A DNA stretch of 6,889 bases. Origin: Balneolaceae bacterium (lineage in GTDB: Bacteria > Bacteroidota > Rhodothermia > Balneolales > Balneolaceae). This document shows, piece by piece, positions 1 through 6,012 of the stretch. The position numbers and the translations under genes are program-made. The DNA is taken from NCBI GenBank assembly GCA_007129085.1, contig SKWF01000179.1, forward strand, positions 1 through 6,889. The letters run 5' to 3'. The number at the start of each line of letters is the position of its first letter. The stretch's first letter is position 1. Below the pieces are notes generated by a model. The model was given only the letters and a program-made list of their open reading frames with translations, had not been told where the DNA came from and searched no databases.

Positions 1-1012
1 ATCAGGTAAAACTACATTTTCCGGTAAGCTTGCACGCTATCTGAAGCAAGAGAATAACAGAAACCCAATTTTAGCAGCTGCCGACGTTTATCGTCCCGCA
101 GCAATTGATCAGTTAAAGACCCTGGCCGATAGTATTAATGTGCCGGTCTACTCTATCCAGCAAAAAGATCCGGTTCGTGTAGCGAAGGAAGCCGTTTCCA
201 TGGCGAAAAGTCTGGCGCTTGATACCGTAATTATTGATACGGCCGGCCGCCTGCACGTAGATGAAAAAATGATGAATGAGGTTGCGGAAATTAAAGAGGC
301 CGTTAACCCTGATGAGATTCTTTTTGTAGTAGATGCCATGACGGGTCAAGATGCCGTAAATACCGCAAAAGCATTTAACGATACGATCAATTTTGACGGC
401 GTTGTATTAACCAAGATGGATGGAGATACCCGCGGTGGAGCCGCCCTCTCTATCCGATCAGTCGTTCAAAAACCAATTAAGTTTATGAGCACCGGCGAAA
501 AGCTGGATGCTCTCTCACCATTTTATCCGGATCGCCTGGCCCAACGAATTTTGGGGATGGGTGATGTTGTGTCGCTGGTTGAAAAAGCTCAACAGCAGTA
601 TGATGATGACCAGGCGCAACAACTGAAAAAGAAGATCCGGTCGGACAAGTTTGATCTTGAAGATTTCTTAGAACAGATCCAAAAGATTAAGAAGATGGGG
701 AATGTATCGGACCTTGTCGGTATGATTCCCGGTGCAGAGAAACAGATGAAAGACGCCGATTTTGATGAAGATGCTTTCACTCCCATTGAGGCGATCATCA
801 AATCGATGACCCCGGAGGAGCGTGCAAATCCGGATCTTTTAAATGGTAGCCGTCGTCGAAGAATTGCAAAAGGTTCCGGAACGAGTGTTCGGGAAATCAA
901 TGAACTGATGAAACAGTTCACGCAGATGAAGAAGATGATGAAAACCATGTCGAAAATGAACAAAATGGGCCGCGCTATGGAAGGGCTCAAAAATCTGCCG
1001 TTTGGCAAATAA
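1..1012 (+). CDS. ffh: Signal recognition particle protein Ffh (SRP54), 5'-truncated
   Basis: GTPase subunit of the signal recognition particle. With 4.5S RNA it binds signal sequences on ribosomes and hands nascent chains to FtsY at the membrane. The reading frame is open from base 2 and gives 336 residues; the family has about 445, so the N domain and the start of the P-loop lie outside the window. Visible, numbered from the first codon here: the end of the P-loop (SGKTT, 1-5), DVYRPAA (28-34), G3 DTAGR (79-83), G4 TKMDGDTRGG (137-146) and STGE (163-166). The methionine-rich M domain follows, with the SRP RNA-binding signature SRRRRIAKGSGTS (283-295) and a Met-rich C-terminal helix (MKKMMKTMSKMNKMG). 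It is the first visible gene of the ffh-rpsP-rimM-trmD-rplS operon; 38 nt separate it from rpsP. No damage is seen apart from the window edge. Confidence 0.98.
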   Translation, partial: SGKTTFSGKLARYLKQENNRNPILAAADVYRPAAIDQLKTLADSINVPVYSIQQKDPVRVAKEAVSMAKSLALDTVIIDTAGRLHVDEKMMNEVAEIKEAVNPDEILFVVDAMTGQDAVNTAKAFNDTINFDGVVLTKMDGDTRGGAALSIRSVVQKPIKFMSTGEKLDALSPFYPDRLAQRILGMGDVVSLVEKAQQQYDDDQAQQLKKKIRSDKFDLEDFLEQIQKIKKMGNVSDLVGMIPGAEKQMKDADFDEDAFTPIEAIIKSMTPEERANPDLLNGSRRRRIAKGSGTSVREINELMKQFTQMKKMMKTMSKMNKMGRAMEGLKNLPFGK

Positions 1013-1036
1013 CACCACTTTAAAACAAATAAACCA

Positions 1037-1043
1037 ACAGGAG
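1037..1043 (+). promoter_or_regulatory. Shine-Dalgarno site of rpsP, supporting a TTG start
   Basis: ACAGGAG lies 7 nt before TTG at 1051. The TTG codon opens exactly at the conserved S16 N-terminus (M-I-K-L-R-L), and no ATG or GTG is placed to do so. The motif and the homology therefore both support a TTG start. Confidence 0.8.
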
Positions 1044-1050
1044 TACACCA

Positions 1051-1998
1051 TTGATTAAGTTACGTTTACAAAGAAAAGGAAGAAAAAAGAGGCCATTTTA
1101 CCACATCGTGGTAGCCGATAGCCGTTCACCACGTGATGGACGGATTATTGAACGATTAGGCCGTTTTGATAACACCAGCGAAGCGCAGCAGCTCACTTAC
1201 GACGAAGATCGTGTGATACACTGGCTAAAAATTGGTGCTCAGCCGAGTGACACCGTTCGAAGCATCCTCAAAAAAGAGGGAATTCTCTACAAAATGCACC
1301 TGGTTCGTTGGGGCAAATCCGAAGAAGAGATTGAAGCCGCATTGACTGAGTGGAGAGAAGCTCGCGAAGAAAAAATGAGCGACAAAGAACTCAGCAGAAA
1401 AGAGAAGCAGAAAGAAATTCTGAAAGCGGAAGAGAAAGAGTACAAGAAACAGCTTGAAGAGAAAGCTGCTGCCGCTGCTAAAGAATTAGAACGCAAGAAA
1501 GCAGAAGAAGCTAAAGCGAAGGAAGAGGAAGAAAAAGCCGCTGCCAAAGCTAAAGAAGAAGAGGCTCCCGAGCAGAAAGCAGATGATGCTGAAGCCAAAG
1601 AAGAAGCTTCTGAGAAAAAAGCGGATGATTCTAAAGATGAAGCACCTGCTAAAGAAGCAAAAGCTGAGGAGTCTGAAGAAAAAGAAGAAGCTAAAACTGA
1701 AGCTGCTGACGATAAAAAGGAAGAAGCAGAAGAGAAGAAGGAAGCAAAGGCTGACAAAGAAGAAGAAAAAGAGCCTGAAGCCGAAGCAAAATCAGACGAT
1801 GCTGAAGAGGAAGAAAAAGCTGAAGCAAAGGATGATGAGAAAGATGAAGCTCCTTCTAAAGTTTCAACTGATATGAATGCGAACGAAGCAATTGATCATA
1901 TCAAAGATACTCCGCTTGATGAGCTTAAAGGATTTGTTCCTGAAGATGAAGATCGTGTGACTGTGCAGCGTGCATGGGAAAGCAAACAGTCTGATTAA
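1051..1998 (+). CDS. rpsP: 30S ribosomal protein S16 (bS16) with a long charged C-terminal extension
   Basis: Component of the 30S subunit that binds 16S rRNA and aids its folding. Residues 1-85 are a complete S16 core: IKLRLQRKGRKKRPFYHIVV, the SPRDGRIIERLG block, then GAQPSDTVRSILKKEGILYK. The stretch to about 105 (KMHLVRWGKSEEEIEAALTEW) matches the continuation found in Bacteroidota-type S16. Residues 106-270 are almost entirely Lys, Glu, Ala and Asp and are probably helical or disordered. Residues 275-315 return to ordinary composition and look like a small folded or docking segment (IDHIKDTPLDELKGF...EDRVTVQRAWESK). Total 315 residues, against roughly 80-90 in E. coli-type and about 180 in many Bacteroidota S16 proteins. 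The start is TTG with a good Shine-Dalgarno site. rimM starts 19 nt downstream. The frame is continuous, so the tail is real coding sequence; its role is unknown. Confidence 0.96.
   Translation: MIKLRLQRKGRKKRPFYHIVVADSRSPRDGRIIERLGRFDNTSEAQQLTYDEDRVIHWLKIGAQPSDTVRSILKKEGILYKMHLVRWGKSEEEIEAALTEWREAREEKMSDKELSRKEKQKEILKAEEKEYKKQLEEKAAAAAKELERKKAEEAKAKEEEEKAAAKAKEEEAPEQKADDAEAKEEASEKKADDSKDEAPAKEAKAEESEEKEEAKTEAADDKKEEAEEKKEAKADKEEEKEPEAEAKSDDAEEEEKAEAKDDEKDEAPSKVSTDMNANEAIDHIKDTPLDELKGFVPEDEDRVTVQRAWESKQSD
1366..1860 (+). repeat. Purine-rich low-complexity tract encoding the Lys/Glu/Ala tail of S16
   Basis: About 500 nt in which the + strand is dominated by GAA, AAA, AAG and GCT codons in irregular imperfect repeats such as AAAGAAGAAG and GCTGAAGCAAAG. 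It encodes S16 residues 106-270. The strong purine/pyrimidine strand asymmetry creates long spurious open frames: Ser/Ala-rich on the opposite strand and Lys/Leu-rich in another + frame. Such tracts are prone to length change by slippage. Confidence 0.85.
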
Positions 1999-2017
1999 AT
2001 AGAAAGGTGACCGGATT

Positions 2018-2539
2018 ATGAATTCCCGGTTCACGGAAATTGGGAGAATTGCTCGGCCCCGCGGACTCGATGGGGTTGTTCGTTTTTCGCCTAATGAAAA
2101 TTTTGACGCTGATTTACTGGATACCCTCAATATCGTTTATATACGAAATGAACGATCCGATTTAATTCCCATACGAATTGAATCGTCTTATAAAGAGGTG
2201 AAGAGAAATCAGCCTGTGTTCTTTGTAAAATTTGATATGATTGCCGACCGTACGGAAGCGGATAACGCGATGGGAAAAGCTGTCTTTACAGACCAAGTTT
2301 TGGAAGTCGATGATAAAGCTTTCGATCAACCCGAAGAGTTAACCGGGTACGATGTTTTCTTTAATGAAGAGAAGTTTGGAACGGTTTTGGATACACTATC
2401 CAATCCTGCCCATCCTATTCTTGAAGTTAAGCGAGATATCGGAACAATCTTGGTTCCAATGGTAGATGAATTTATAGCTGCCATACATCACGAAAACCGT
2501 ACGGTTACATGCAAAAATCTGGATCAACTCATCGATTAG
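2018..2539 (+). CDS. rimM: Ribosome maturation factor RimM
   Basis: Assembly factor for the 30S subunit that binds ribosomal protein S19 and helps mature the 3' domain (head) of 16S rRNA. The 173-residue product has the usual family length (about 170-180). The N-terminal RimM barrel begins with IGRIARPRGLDGVVRFSP (residues 8-25), matching the family G.I...HGL.GE pattern with Pro-Arg in place of the usual His region. The C-terminal PRC-barrel is marked by GYDVFF...KFGTV (110-123), HPILEV (132-137) and ILVPMVDEFI (144-153). ATG 2018 is preceded by AAGGTG at 2004-2009, an acceptable Shine-Dalgarno site 8 nt away. It sits between rpsP and trmD in the classic order, with 4 nt to trmD, so the two are probably translationally coupled. 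Confidence 0.96.
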   Translation: MNSRFTEIGRIARPRGLDGVVRFSPNENFDADLLDTLNIVYIRNERSDLIPIRIESSYKEVKRNQPVFFVKFDMIADRTEADNAMGKAVFTDQVLEVDDKAFDQPEELTGYDVFFNEEKFGTVLDTLSNPAHPILEVKRDIGTILVPMVDEFIAAIHHENRTVTCKNLDQLID

Positions 2540-2543
2540 AGTT

Positions 2544-3242
2544 ATGATACGAATTGATATTTTATCAGGCGTACCTGCGCTTTTAGAAAGCCCGCTTAAC
2601 TATAGCATTGTGGGCCGCGCCCGGGAAAAAAACCTGGTAGATATTCATATTCATGATCTTCGGGATTATTCCGAGGATAAGCATAACAAGATCGATGACT
2701 ATCCCTATGGCGGTGGTGCCGGAATGGTTCTTTCTGCACAGCCTATTTTCTCCTGTATAGAGCAGTTACAATCGCAGAGGGAATATGATGAAATCATCTT
2801 TACCGCACCCGGCGGAGTTCCATTTGAACAGAAACATGCGAATGAACTTTCCATCAAAAAAAACATTATTTTTTTGTGTGGCCATTATAAAGGGGTAGAT
2901 CAGCGAGTGCGTGATGCGTTGATCACCAAAGAGTTTTCTATTGGAGACTATGTGCTGTCGGGTGGTGAACTGCCGGCATTGGTTATGACCGATGCCTTGG
3001 TTCGATTGCTTCCGGGAGTTCTTGGAGATGCTGAAAGTTCACTCACAGATTCATTCCAGGATGAGAATCTTTTGGAGGGTCCGGTTTATACAAGACCCGC
3101 CGAATTTAAAGGGATGAAAGTTCCGGATGTGTTACGATCAGGTGATCATAAAAAAGTTGAGAAATGGAAACGGGATCAATCCATAAAACAGACAGAAGAA
3201 CGACGTCCCGATTTATACGAAAATTTTAAAAAGAAAAATTAA
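2544..3242 (+). CDS. trmD: tRNA (guanine-N1-)-methyltransferase TrmD
   Basis: SPOUT-class enzyme that transfers methyl from S-adenosylmethionine to N1 of G37 in tRNAs reading CNN/CGG-type codons, preventing +1 frameshifting. It acts as a dimer with a trefoil knot. Conserved blocks: DDYPYGGGAGMV (51-62), LCGHYKGVDQRV (111-122), the knot and cofactor loop IGDYVLSGGELPA (133-145), Arg154 in ALVRLLPGVLG, and Asp169 in DSF, the positions of the functional Arg and Asp in the E. coli enzyme. GPVYTRP (179-185) and the C-terminal HKKVEKWKRDQS (202-213) also fit. The 232-residue length is somewhat short of E. coli TrmD (about 255) but covers both domains. Only AGAG, overlapping the rimM stop, serves as a weak ribosome site, which suggests coupling to rimM translation. 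Confidence 0.98.
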   Translation: MIRIDILSGVPALLESPLNYSIVGRAREKNLVDIHIHDLRDYSEDKHNKIDDYPYGGGAGMVLSAQPIFSCIEQLQSQREYDEIIFTAPGGVPFEQKHANELSIKKNIIFLCGHYKGVDQRVRDALITKEFSIGDYVLSGGELPALVMTDALVRLLPGVLGDAESSLTDSFQDENLLEGPVYTRPAEFKGMKVPDVLRSGDHKKVEKWKRDQSIKQTEERRPDLYENFKKKN

Positions 3243-3265
3243 CGCCCAGCAACGAGGAAAAAACA

Positions 3266-3628
3266 ATGGATAAGCTAAAATTAATAGAACAAACCGTAAT
3301 ACGTGATGATCTTCCGAAAATCAATCCGGGAGACACTATCAACGTGCACTATCGTGTTCGTGAAGGTGATAAGGAGCGTATTCAGCAATATGTGGGAACC
3401 GTTATAAATGAACGGGGAAGCGGAGCCAATAAAACAATAACTGTTCGTAAAATGTCGGGCAGCGTTGGTGTTGAGCGTATTTTTCCGCTCTACTCACCTT
3501 TTATTGCTAAAATTGAAATTCGAAAAGAAGGACGCGTACGTCGTTCCAAACTTTTCTATCTGCGAGAGCGACGTGGTAAAGCTGCGCGTATTCGAGAGAA
3601 GGATAAGGTCAATACCCCAAAAGCATAA
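3266..3628 (+). CDS. rplS: 50S ribosomal protein L19 (bL19)
   Basis: Large-subunit protein at the 30S/50S interface. The 120-residue product has the usual length (about 115-120). Family blocks: the N-terminal helix, then PKINPGDTINVHYRVREGDKERIQ, QQYVGTVINERGSGANKTITVRK, the GVERIFPLYSP block and the basic tail VRRSKLFYLRERRGKAARIREK. GAGG at 3254-3257 lies 8 nt before the ATG. It is the last gene of the operon, 23 nt after trmD. A rho-independent terminator starts 16 nt after its stop codon. Confidence 0.98.
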   Translation: MDKLKLIEQTVIRDDLPKINPGDTINVHYRVREGDKERIQQYVGTVINERGSGANKTITVRKMSGSVGVERIFPLYSPFIAKIEIRKEGRVRRSKLFYLRERRGKAARIREKDKVNTPKA

Positions 3629-3643
3629 AGAGCTTATAAAATC

Positions 3644-3674
3644 AGCGGATGGTGATACACCTTCCGCTTTTTTT
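3644..3674 (+). terminator. Rho-independent terminator after rplS
   Basis: The stem pairs AGCGGA (3644-3649) with TCCGCT (3663-3668) and GGTG (3651-3654) with CACC (3658-3661). The two helices are separated by one T-T mismatch, and the loop is ATA. A run of seven T (3668-3674) follows. It closes the ffh-rplS operon and separates it from adk. Confidence 0.88.
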
Positions 3675-3731
3675 ATGTCTGCATAGGGATATTAAATTAT
3701 CCAGAGAAAATTACGTAAAAACTATTCTGCC

Positions 3732-3757
3732 GGTTAAGCGAGCTGCAATGCTCAACC
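3732..3757 (+). other. Possible bulged hairpin in the adk leader
   Basis: GGTT/AACC (3732-3735, 3754-3757) and GAGC/GCTC (3740-3743, 3750-3753) can stack with a 4-nt bulge on the left arm and a 6-nt loop. No T-tract follows, so it is not a terminator. It ends 24 nt before the adk start and could be part of the 5' leader. Only 8 bp, so chance is possible. I see no convincing promoter boxes in 3675-3781 and no strong Shine-Dalgarno site. Confidence 0.25.
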
Positions 3758-3781
3758 ACATAATCAATCAATTCTATACCT

Positions 3782-4336
3782 ATGAATATTATTTTATTTG
3801 GTCCACCCGGAGCGGGTAAAGGTACGCAAGCGGAAAAGCTAAAGAACCATTTCGAAATTCCGCACCTCTCTACCGGTAATATTTTTCGGGCAAACATCAA
3901 AAACGAAACAGAGCTTGGTAAAAAGGTAAAATCTATCCTCGATGCGGGTGATCTGGTACCGGATGAAACCGTAGTAGATATCGTAGTAGATGAACTTCAA
4001 AAACCGGACTATGAAAACGGCTACATACTGGATGGCTTTCCCAGAACCGTACCACAGGCCGAAGCTCTTGATAAATTTTTGGAATCAAAGGGTACTGCTA
4101 TCGATACATTTTTGATGCTCGTTGTTCCCGAAAAAGAGCTCGTTGATCGAATTCTAAGCCGGGCTGATGGACGCTCTGATGACAGTCCTGAAAAGGTAAA
4201 AAGGCGGCTTGATGTCTACAGAAAAGAGACAGAACCTGTCCTTAATTACTATAAGAAGAAAGGGTTAGTTGAAGAGGTAAACGGCGTGGGTTCCGTGGAA
4301 GAAATTTTCGACCGAATCAAAAATACCCTTCAATAA
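3782..4336 (+). CDS. adk: Adenylate kinase (short-LID type)
   Basis: Cytoplasmic enzyme catalysing ATP + AMP = 2 ADP, which balances the adenylate pool. The 184-residue product has the P-loop GPPGAGKGT (7-15), the AMP-binding block LSTGNIFRANI (29-39), the GDLVPDE segment (56-62) and GYILDGFPRTVPQAEALD (80-97). The LID is only a short loop, RADGRSDD (127-134), followed by the KVKRRLDVYRKET arginine helix (138-150). This is the short form without the roughly 30-residue zinc/LID insertion of 214-residue enzymes. ATG 3782 lies immediately before the P-loop strand (NIILFG), so the start is firm even though no good Shine-Dalgarno sequence precedes it. It follows the rplS terminator by about 107 nt and has its own terminator, so it is probably a separate transcription unit. 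Confidence 0.97.
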   Translation: MNIILFGPPGAGKGTQAEKLKNHFEIPHLSTGNIFRANIKNETELGKKVKSILDAGDLVPDETVVDIVVDELQKPDYENGYILDGFPRTVPQAEALDKFLESKGTAIDTFLMLVVPEKELVDRILSRADGRSDDSPEKVKRRLDVYRKETEPVLNYYKKKGLVEEVNGVGSVEEIFDRIKNTLQ

Positions 4337-4357
4337 GTATTAACATCTACTATTTTT

Positions 4358-4393
4358 AAGCTCCTTTTGGATATCCCGAAAGGAGCTTTTTTT
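4358..4393 (+). terminator. Rho-independent terminator of adk, overlapping the opposing gene's stop
   Basis: A 10-bp perfect stem, AAGCTCCTTT (4358-4367) with AAAGGAGCTT (4379-4388), has an 11-nt loop containing the palindrome GGATATCC. T4387-T4393 form the U-tract. The hairpin lies 21 nt after the adk stop. On the other strand the stem is followed by an A-rich run rather than T, so a U-tract exists only for adk. Bases 4392-4394 are also the stop codon of the convergent metalloenzyme gene. Confidence 0.92.
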
Positions 4394-5288
4394 ATCTGTT
4401 TTGAAGATGATTTACAATTGATGGAGTTACATCTAAAATACTTTCCACATCTTTAAAGTATTCAACCTCCCCTTTTACCAGAAGCGGAACCGGGTTTCGG
4501 GTATGGGTTTTAATCCGTAAATCCTCCAGGTTTCCATGGTCGCTTGTCAAAACAAAGGTGTCATCATCGGACAGATTTTTTGTGATATGCAGCAGAAATG
4601 GATTCAACACATCCCTAATTTCATCGGCATACGCATGGTCCATCTTATGCCCTGCCTTATCTGTTAAGTAGAATTCATACAGTACCAGGTCATGAATTTT
4701 TGCTGCTTGCAAAACGCGATCGGCCGCCTCCTCTTCAGTAATTTCAGGTACATCCAAATTCAATTTCTCTCTCCAGATATTCTGTTTTATTTCTGCCGTT
4801 ACAGCTCTCCCCGCTTTCACATCAGAAAGACTATTTAATCTAATCTCCGCTGATTTTACCATTAATGTGGTTGCGGTCCATCGATTACGCTGTTCTGCCC
4901 TTTCAAAAAAGATATCGGGATAGGCGTTTAAAAAGTGCGTAGATTTTTGGAGCTCTTTTACCCGGTGGAACAGACTGCCTTTTTTAAGAAATTTTTTCGT
5001 TTTAGAATGGGGGAATGGCCCAAAGTGTTTATCAATTTCTTTCGATGCATTTTTCCCGGAAAACAGTGTAACCTGACCCGTTCCGCTTTGCGGCAGTCCT
5101 TCTACACCTAAATTTGCATCAATAGGTTTATACAGAATATTGTCGGTTTGATGAGTTTTACAGCCGTTATGTAATCCATCAACCCCGGTAAATTCCTTAA
5201 AAAAAGACCATTTATGATCATCAAGCGGATTATGATCACCGGCCGGTCCTACTCCAATTCCATCAACAAAAATAAAAATAACCGACAT
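4392..5288 (-). CDS. Alkaline-phosphatase-superfamily metalloenzyme, function unknown (iPGM/phosphopentomutase-like)
   Basis: A 298-residue protein with the metal ligands of the metalloenzyme superfamily that includes cofactor-independent phosphoglycerate mutase, phosphopentomutase and alkaline phosphatase. Visible: FVDGIGVGP (8-15, ligand Asp9); LPQSGTGQVTLFSG (65-78), where Ser68 or Thr70 is the likely phosphate-accepting nucleophile; D-x3-H in TDKAGH (Asp210, His214); TSDHGNLED (248-256, Asp250 and His251); and THTRNPVPLL (261-270, His262), which closely resembles the AHTxNPVP end of iPGM. It is much shorter than iPGM (about 510) or phosphopentomutase (about 390), and I see no room for the large mobile domain of iPGM, so neither name should be applied. 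There is no signal peptide: the first strand runs straight into Asp9, so it is probably cytoplasmic. Its ATG overlaps the dtd stop (TAATG), suggesting coupled translation. The substrate cannot be told from the sequence. Confidence 0.9.
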   Translation of the reverse strand: MSVIFIFVDGIGVGPAGDHNPLDDHKWSFFKEFTGVDGLHNGCKTHQTDNILYKPIDANLGVEGLPQSGTGQVTLFSGKNASKEIDKHFGPFPHSKTKKFLKKGSLFHRVKELQKSTHFLNAYPDIFFERAEQRNRWTATTLMVKSAEIRLNSLSDVKAGRAVTAEIKQNIWREKLNLDVPEITEEEAADRVLQAAKIHDLVLYEFYLTDKAGHKMDHAYADEIRDVLNPFLLHITKNLSDDDTFVLTSDHGNLEDLRIKTHTRNPVPLLVKGEVEYFKDVESILDVTPSIVNHLQNR

Positions 5289-5728
5289 TACCGCTCCATC
5301 ACCAAGGTTACGGGTCCGTCGTTTACAAGCTCAACATCCATCATTGCACCAAACTCCCCGGTTTCTATATTCAGTTCCGTATCCGATTTTAATTTATCAA
5401 CCATATAATCATAAAGGGGTTCTGCCTTGTCGGGTTTTGCCGCTTCCATAAAACTTGGACGTGTACCCTTTTTCATATCACCATAGAGGGTAAATTGAGA
5501 AACCACCAAAATTTCTCCACCAATATCTTTGGCTGATACATTCATTTTTCCCTCATCATCCTCAAAAATTCGAAGCTTAGGGATTTTACGGCAGCACCAA
5601 TCAATTTTCTTTTTTGTATCCGACTCATGGATACCAACTAAAAGCAATAACCCTTTATTAATAGCCCCGGTTTTTTTTCCATCGACTGTTACAGATGCAG
5701 ATTCCACGCGCTGAATGACAATTCTCAT
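5288..5728 (-). CDS. dtd: D-aminoacyl-tRNA deacylase
   Basis: Proofreading enzyme that removes D-amino acids (and glycine mischarged on tRNA-Ala) from tRNAs. It is a homodimer with active sites at the interface. The 146-residue product has the usual family length (about 145-150). It opens with MRIVIQRVESASVTVDG and contains the two signature motifs SQFTLYGD (77-84) and NDGPVT (136-141, the Gly-cisPro chirality filter), plus KGTRPSF (87-93). The frame stays open upstream to 5836, but the extra 36 residues have no family likeness and run into the DnaA-box region, so ATG 5728 is chosen. No Shine-Dalgarno site is visible. It is first in a two-gene - strand unit, with its TAA sharing one base with the next ATG, and is divergent from purM across the putative origin. 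Confidence 0.97.
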   Translation of the reverse strand: MRIVIQRVESASVTVDGKKTGAINKGLLLLVGIHESDTKKKIDWCCRKIPKLRIFEDDEGKMNVSAKDIGGEILVVSQFTLYGDMKKGTRPSFMEAAKPDKAEPLYDYMVDKLKSDTELNIETGEFGAMMDVELVNDGPVTLVMER

Positions 5729-5729
5729 A

Positions 5730-5738
5730 TGTGTAAAA
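5730..5738 (-). other. DnaA-box-like TTTTACACA
   Basis: On the - strand this reads TTTTACACA, fitting TTWTNCACA. It lies directly upstream of the dtd ATG (5728), where DnaA binding could also affect dtd expression. Confidence 0.5.
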
Positions 5739-5763
5739 CTTTGTTGATAACAGGTTCTAATTA

Positions 5764-5772
5764 TGTGGAGAA
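5764..5772 (-). other. DnaA-box-like TTCTCCACA
   Basis: One mismatch (third base C) to TTATCCACA, on the - strand. Confidence 0.45.
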
Positions 5773-5798
5773 AAAATGTAAGGGATAAAAGTAGAAAT

Positions 5799-5817
5799 CT
5801 ATCCACAGCTTTCCACA
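5799..5817 (+). other. Tandem DnaA boxes CTATCCACA and CTTTCCACA
   Basis: Two same-orientation nonamers begin 10 bp apart, about one helical turn (5799-5807 and 5809-5817). Each differs from the consensus only at the first base. The spacing would place two DnaA molecules on the same helix face. Confidence 0.6.
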
Positions 5818-5828
5818 AATTTTTCGAT

Positions 5829-5837
5829 TTATGCACA
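5829..5837 (+). other. DnaA box TTATGCACA
   Basis: Exact match to TTATNCACA on the + strand, 12 bp after the tandem pair. Confidence 0.65.
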
Positions 5838-5883
5838 TAGCAAAAGAATAACTTTTGATGTAAACAACTTTTAAATCCGGACA

Positions 5884-5892
5884 GGTGTAAAA
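5884..5892 (-). other. DnaA-box-like TTTTACACC
   Basis: One mismatch (last base) to TTWTNCACA on the - strand. Weak alone; counted because of the cluster. Confidence 0.35.
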
Positions 5893-5902
5893 CGTATGTA
5901 AA

Positions 5903-5911
5903 TGTGGATAG
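5903..5911 (-). other. DnaA box CTATCCACA, inverted copy
   Basis: On the - strand it is identical to the + strand box at 5799-5807, so the two form an inverted pair about 100 bp apart. Confidence 0.55.
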
Positions 5912-5965
5912 GTAAATTTCAGCCCGCTTAAGTGTTTGTTTTTATTGACTAAGTTTTCAACAATG

Positions 5966-5974
5966 TTATTCACA
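5966..5974 (+). other. DnaA box TTATTCACA
   Basis: Exact match to TTATNCACA on the + strand, in a strongly AT-rich stretch. Confidence 0.65.
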
Positions 5975-6012
5975 TTTTATTCAGCAGAGATAGATAAAAG
6001 ACAATAAAAAAG

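Noticed and set aside
1287..1876. Ser/Ala-rich - strand frame and Lys/Leu-rich + frame across the S16 tail
   Set aside because: Both are by-products of the GAA/AAG/GCT low-complexity codons of rpsP; the S16 frame is continuous and explains the region.
3465..3686. 73-codon + frame overlapping the end of rplS
   Set aside because: It runs out of frame through conserved rplS and through the terminator hairpin.
3675..3781. Promoter for adk
   Set aside because: A separate promoter is expected after the terminator, but I could not find a convincing -35/-10 pair or a Bacteroidota TTG/TAnnTTTG pair.
4358..4394. Bidirectional terminator for adk and the metalloenzyme gene
   Set aside because: The - strand downstream of the stem is A-rich, so only the + direction has a U-tract.
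4392..5288. Naming the metalloenzyme as phosphoglycerate mutase (gpmI) or phosphopentomutase (deoB)
   Set aside because: Only the superfamily metal-binding motifs match; the protein is far shorter than either and lacks space for their additional domains.
5729..5836. N-terminal extension of dtd to an upstream ATG at 5836 (36 extra residues)
   Set aside because: The Dtd family begins at MRIVIQRV, encoded from 5728. The extra residues resemble nothing in the family and overlap DnaA boxes.
5761..5973. 70-codon - strand open frame inside the AT-rich spacer
   Set aside because: No recognisable protein features, AT-rich composition typical of chance, and it covers the DnaA-box cluster.
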